NCBI GenBank assembly: GCA_017743585.1
Contig: JAGHYP010000117.1
Location: forward strand, 1 to 8,128
Reading direction: 5' to 3'
Length of the DNA stretch: 8,128 bases
Source: Chloroflexota bacterium
Lineage (GTDB): Bacteria > Chloroflexota > Anaerolineae > Aggregatilineales > UBA2796
Shown piece by piece: positions 6,345-8,128 of the stretch (position 1 is its first letter; each line of letters starts with the position of its first letter). Under the pieces are notes generated by a model. The model was not told the DNA's origin, did no database searches, and saw nothing but the letters and a program-made list of their open reading frames with translations. The position numbers and the translations under genes are program-made.

Positions 6345-6370
6345 GCATTTTATCAAAATCATTAAAATGC
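6345..6370. repeat. AT-rich perfect inverted repeat (operator-like)
   Basis: GCATTTTA and TAAAATGC are perfect 8-bp inverted arms separated by 10 nt (TCAAAATCAT). The spacer with the left arm also holds a smaller dyad, ATTTT-ATC-AAAAT. It is an AT-rich island in GC-rich DNA, between the two gene remnants. It could be a regulator-binding site or an old promoter region for the decayed winged-helix gene. No T-run typical of a terminator follows either arm. Confidence 0.5.
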
Positions 6371-6612
6371 AGCTTGAAGGGTCACAGCTCGATCGCGGGC
6401 GCGCCAAGCGTATTGCTAAGTCGTGAAGAGCAAGCGGCACAGGAACAGCGCCTCAAAGCTTGGCGCGGCTGGGCTTTCCGCGCTCCGGCATGACGTGCGG
6501 TCTGCGCTATGACGTGGCAAGCGGCAGGGCTGCGCCCTTCGGTCGGCGCAAGCTCGGGCAATACTACCTCGCACGCATTCGGCACGTGCCAAGGCCAGCG
6601 CGGATGGAAAGC

Positions 6613-6756
6613 GCAGCCGCTCTCGCCGACTAAGCATAGAAATTCGCCTTGCGCCACATCCAGCGAGATATCCTGCAGCATGCGGATTGTGTTCCCGCCC
6701 GCTTTGAGGTGTTTACGCACACCCTGTAAACTCAGCAGCGGCAGTGAACTAGCTTT
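6613..6756 (-). pseudogene. 5' remnant of an ABC-transporter ATP-binding protein
   Basis: The minus-strand frame gives the start of an ABC ATPase: LLSLQGVRKHL, then GNTIRMLQDISLDVAQGEF, then LCLVGESGC. This is the usual first beta strands followed by the Walker A motif G-x-S-G-C-G-K-S-T. It breaks after GESGC: the Gly-Lys-Ser/Thr that bind ATP are missing and the following residues (AFHPRWPW) do not fit the family. A PTEGR piece at about 6532-6546 in the same frame could be a leftover of the loop after Walker A, but its spacing is wrong. No signature (LSGG) or Walker B was found before 6360. The style resembles importers of the nitrate/taurine type, though substrate is not readable. It is a truncated gene, probably cut by deletion. 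Confidence 0.6.
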
Positions 6757-6828
6757 CAATGAGCTATTCTTCCGCTTGAGGAAGCTGCACTGCGCGTGCA
6801 ATCCTACTAACGCGCAGTTTGCTAGCAA

Positions 6829-6960
6829 AAGCGATATGCGGCGCAGGGCTTGCCAGTGAGTAGTCCTGCCGCACGCCTATTCGATACTTGCGCGCCCTTG
6901 CTGAGCCGTGCTAGGATTTAGCCGTTCCAAGTCAAAGGCGGCAATCACAACTTAAACTGT
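6829..6960. other. Upstream region of the Ser/Thr kinase gene
   Basis: This short interval precedes the kinase start. An in-frame TAG at 6919-6921 limits how far upstream the kinase can begin. No -35/-10 pair with proper spacing was found. No Shine-Dalgarno motif lies at the right distance; the nearest purine run, AAAGG, is about 22 nt before the ATG. No RNA gene was recognised. Confidence 0.4.
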
Positions 6961-8128
6961 ATGGATTCCGAAGAGATCATCCACTTCTCTGATCGCTATC
7001 GCGGGGGACGCTTCGTGGGCAGCGGCGGCATGGGGAGCGTCTACAAAGCCATTGATACTGTCGTCGGCAATCGCCCTGTCGCCGTCAAGCTCCTGAAGTT
7101 GCCTTCAGACGATCCGCGAGTCAAAGAGCGGCTTAGAAGGTACTTTGAGCAAGAGATTAAACTGCTCATCGAGCTTGATCATCCTTACATCATCAGAATT
7201 TATGACGCAGGCATCTTCCGAGATGCGCCGTTTTTTGTCATGCAATGGCTGGAAGGCGGCAGCCTTGCCGATCGCTTGCAAAAAGGGCGCTTATCGCTCC
7301 ACGAGTGCCTGCGTTGGTTTGGGCAGATCGGGAGCGCAGTTGACTTTGCGCATCGGCGCGGCGTGATCCATCGTGATTTGAAGCCGAGCAACATCTTGTT
7401 CGATCGCGATCCCGCTGACGATTTGAGCAACGCGATTTTAACAGACTTTGGCATTGCCAAGCTGATTGAAGCTGGCGATAGCTCCAGCACTTTCACCATG
7501 GGCATCGGCACAGTGCGCTACATGCCTCCAGAAGCCTTCGATAACGTGCCTGCGGCGCCAAGCCGAGATATTTTCGCGCTGGGCGTCATCCTCTTTGAAA
7601 TGCTGACAGGGCAGACGCCCTTCGATGGCGAACAACCGACTCAGATCATGCGCAAGATCATCTTTGAGCCGCCGCCGCTGCCCTCATCAATCGTGCCGAG
7701 CCTGCCGCGCGCAGTGGATTCAGTGGTATTGAAGGCGCTCGCCAAGAAACCTGAAGAGCGCTTTCGCACCGCCGCTGAGCTAGTCGAGGCGCTCAAGAAA
7801 GCCATTGATCAGCTAGTGGACAACGGTCCTGTCATACCTGGCGAGAAATGGCGACCGCCTGCATGGATTGGGCTTGCCGCAATAGCCAGCGTCATCGCCT
7901 TGCTAGTCGTCATCTTGTTGTTATTCGCGCTGAACGCCCGAACGGATTCTGCAGCCATGGAGACCAAATCGGCCGCTGCTCAGCCATCTGAGACAGTCGC
8001 GCCATCTCCGACAATGCCCGCGCCTCTGATCATCATCTTGCCTTCGCCAACGATTGAAGCCACTGAAGGTGTGTTGAGCGTTAGCGAGCCTTCTGTTACG
8101 CCAGAATTGCCTGCGCTGCTGCCTACAG
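6961..8128 (+). CDS. Hanks-type Ser/Thr protein kinase, membrane-anchored, 3' end outside the window
   Basis: The 389 readable residues begin with a eukaryotic-like protein kinase domain (about 13-280) that would phosphorylate proteins on Ser/Thr in the cytoplasm. All core motifs are present: Gly-rich loop GSGGMGSVY (from 20), ATP-binding K43 (AVKLL), helix-C E65, catalytic loop HRDLKPSN with D139 and N144, DFG at 162-164, the activation-segment end MPPE (188-191, usually APE), D203 and R267. It is an RD kinase, so activation-loop phosphorylation probably matters. A hydrophobic segment at about 302-323 is a transmembrane helix. The following part (from about 330) is rich in Pro, Ser, Thr and Ala and would be extracytoplasmic, like the stalk of other bacterial receptor kinases; any sensor domain lies beyond the window. 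The ATG at 6961 is the first start after an in-frame TAG. No good ribosome binding site is visible. Confidence 0.93.
   Translation, partial: MDSEEIIHFSDRYRGGRFVGSGGMGSVYKAIDTVVGNRPVAVKLLKLPSDDPRVKERLRRYFEQEIKLLIELDHPYIIRIYDAGIFRDAPFFVMQWLEGGSLADRLQKGRLSLHECLRWFGQIGSAVDFAHRRGVIHRDLKPSNILFDRDPADDLSNAILTDFGIAKLIEAGDSSSTFTMGIGTVRYMPPEAFDNVPAAPSRDIFALGVILFEMLTGQTPFDGEQPTQIMRKIIFEPPPLPSSIVPSLPRAVDSVVLKALAKKPEERFRTAAELVEALKKAIDQLVDNGPVIPGEKWRPPAWIGLAAIASVIALLVVILLLFALNARTDSAAMETKSAAAQPSETVAPSPTMPAPLIIILPSPTIEATEGVLSVSEPSVTPELPALLPT

Noticed and set aside
6028..6426. Open frame of 132 codons on the + strand
   Set aside because: Its product is Arg/Ser-rich with no domain pattern and it lies antisense to the winged-helix remnant, so it looks like a shadow frame.
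6382..6828. Whole 148-codon minus-strand frame taken as a gene
   Set aside because: Only its middle part matches an ABC ATPase; there is no start with a ribosome binding site, Walker A is incomplete and the rest has no family pattern. It was called a remnant instead.
6838..6872. Imperfect GCGG..CAGG/CCTG-CCGC dyad upstream of the Ser/Thr kinase
   Set aside because: The arms are short and interrupted by unpaired bases, and such matches are frequent by chance in GC-rich DNA.

Overview
This is GC-rich bacterial chromosomal DNA with protein-coding genes on both strands. No rRNA, tRNA, CRISPR array or intact mobile element was seen. The mix fits a member of the Chloroflexota or a similar environmental bacterium: a soluble PAS-type histidine kinase, a membrane-anchored Hanks-type Ser/Thr kinase with a Ser/Thr/Pro-rich outer part, a small heat-shock protein and uncharacterised two-helix membrane proteins. 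That assignment is inference from style only; no marker gene is present.

Layout. Positions 44-1282 (+) hold a complete M24-family (aminopeptidase P/creatinase-like) metallopeptidase. It converges on an Hsp20 small heat-shock protein at 1304-1750 (-), only 21 bp away. A gene-poor stretch of about 400 bp follows and ends in an extended -10 promoter near 2086-2094. This promoter precedes a tight three-gene operon on the + strand (2151-4065): a two-helix membrane protein with a C-terminal beta-rich domain, a 68-residue two-helix membrane protein, and a second membrane protein whose soluble domain is paralogous to the first. I do not recognise this family, and it is the best candidate in the window for something undescribed.

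On the - strand, 6014 down to 4160 encodes a two-component system: a PAS-PAS-HisKA-HATPase histidine kinase and, 4 nt after its stop, a single-domain CheY-like receiver. The kinase gene carries an in-frame TAG (5472-5474) inside its second PAS domain. As written, it gives a 180-residue PAS fragment and a separate 305-residue catalytic fragment.

The 950 bp upstream of the kinase (6015-6960) looks empty but holds at least two decayed genes on the - strand. One is an OmpR/PhoB-type winged-helix remnant with frameshifts and internal stops (about 6025-6276). The other is the first part of an ABC-transporter ATPase that stops inside its Walker A motif (about 6613-6756). An AT-rich perfect inverted repeat (6345-6370) lies between them. 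Together with the nonsense codon in the kinase, this suggests a signalling/transport locus in decay. The window ends inside a Ser/Thr protein kinase gene that starts at 6961 (+).
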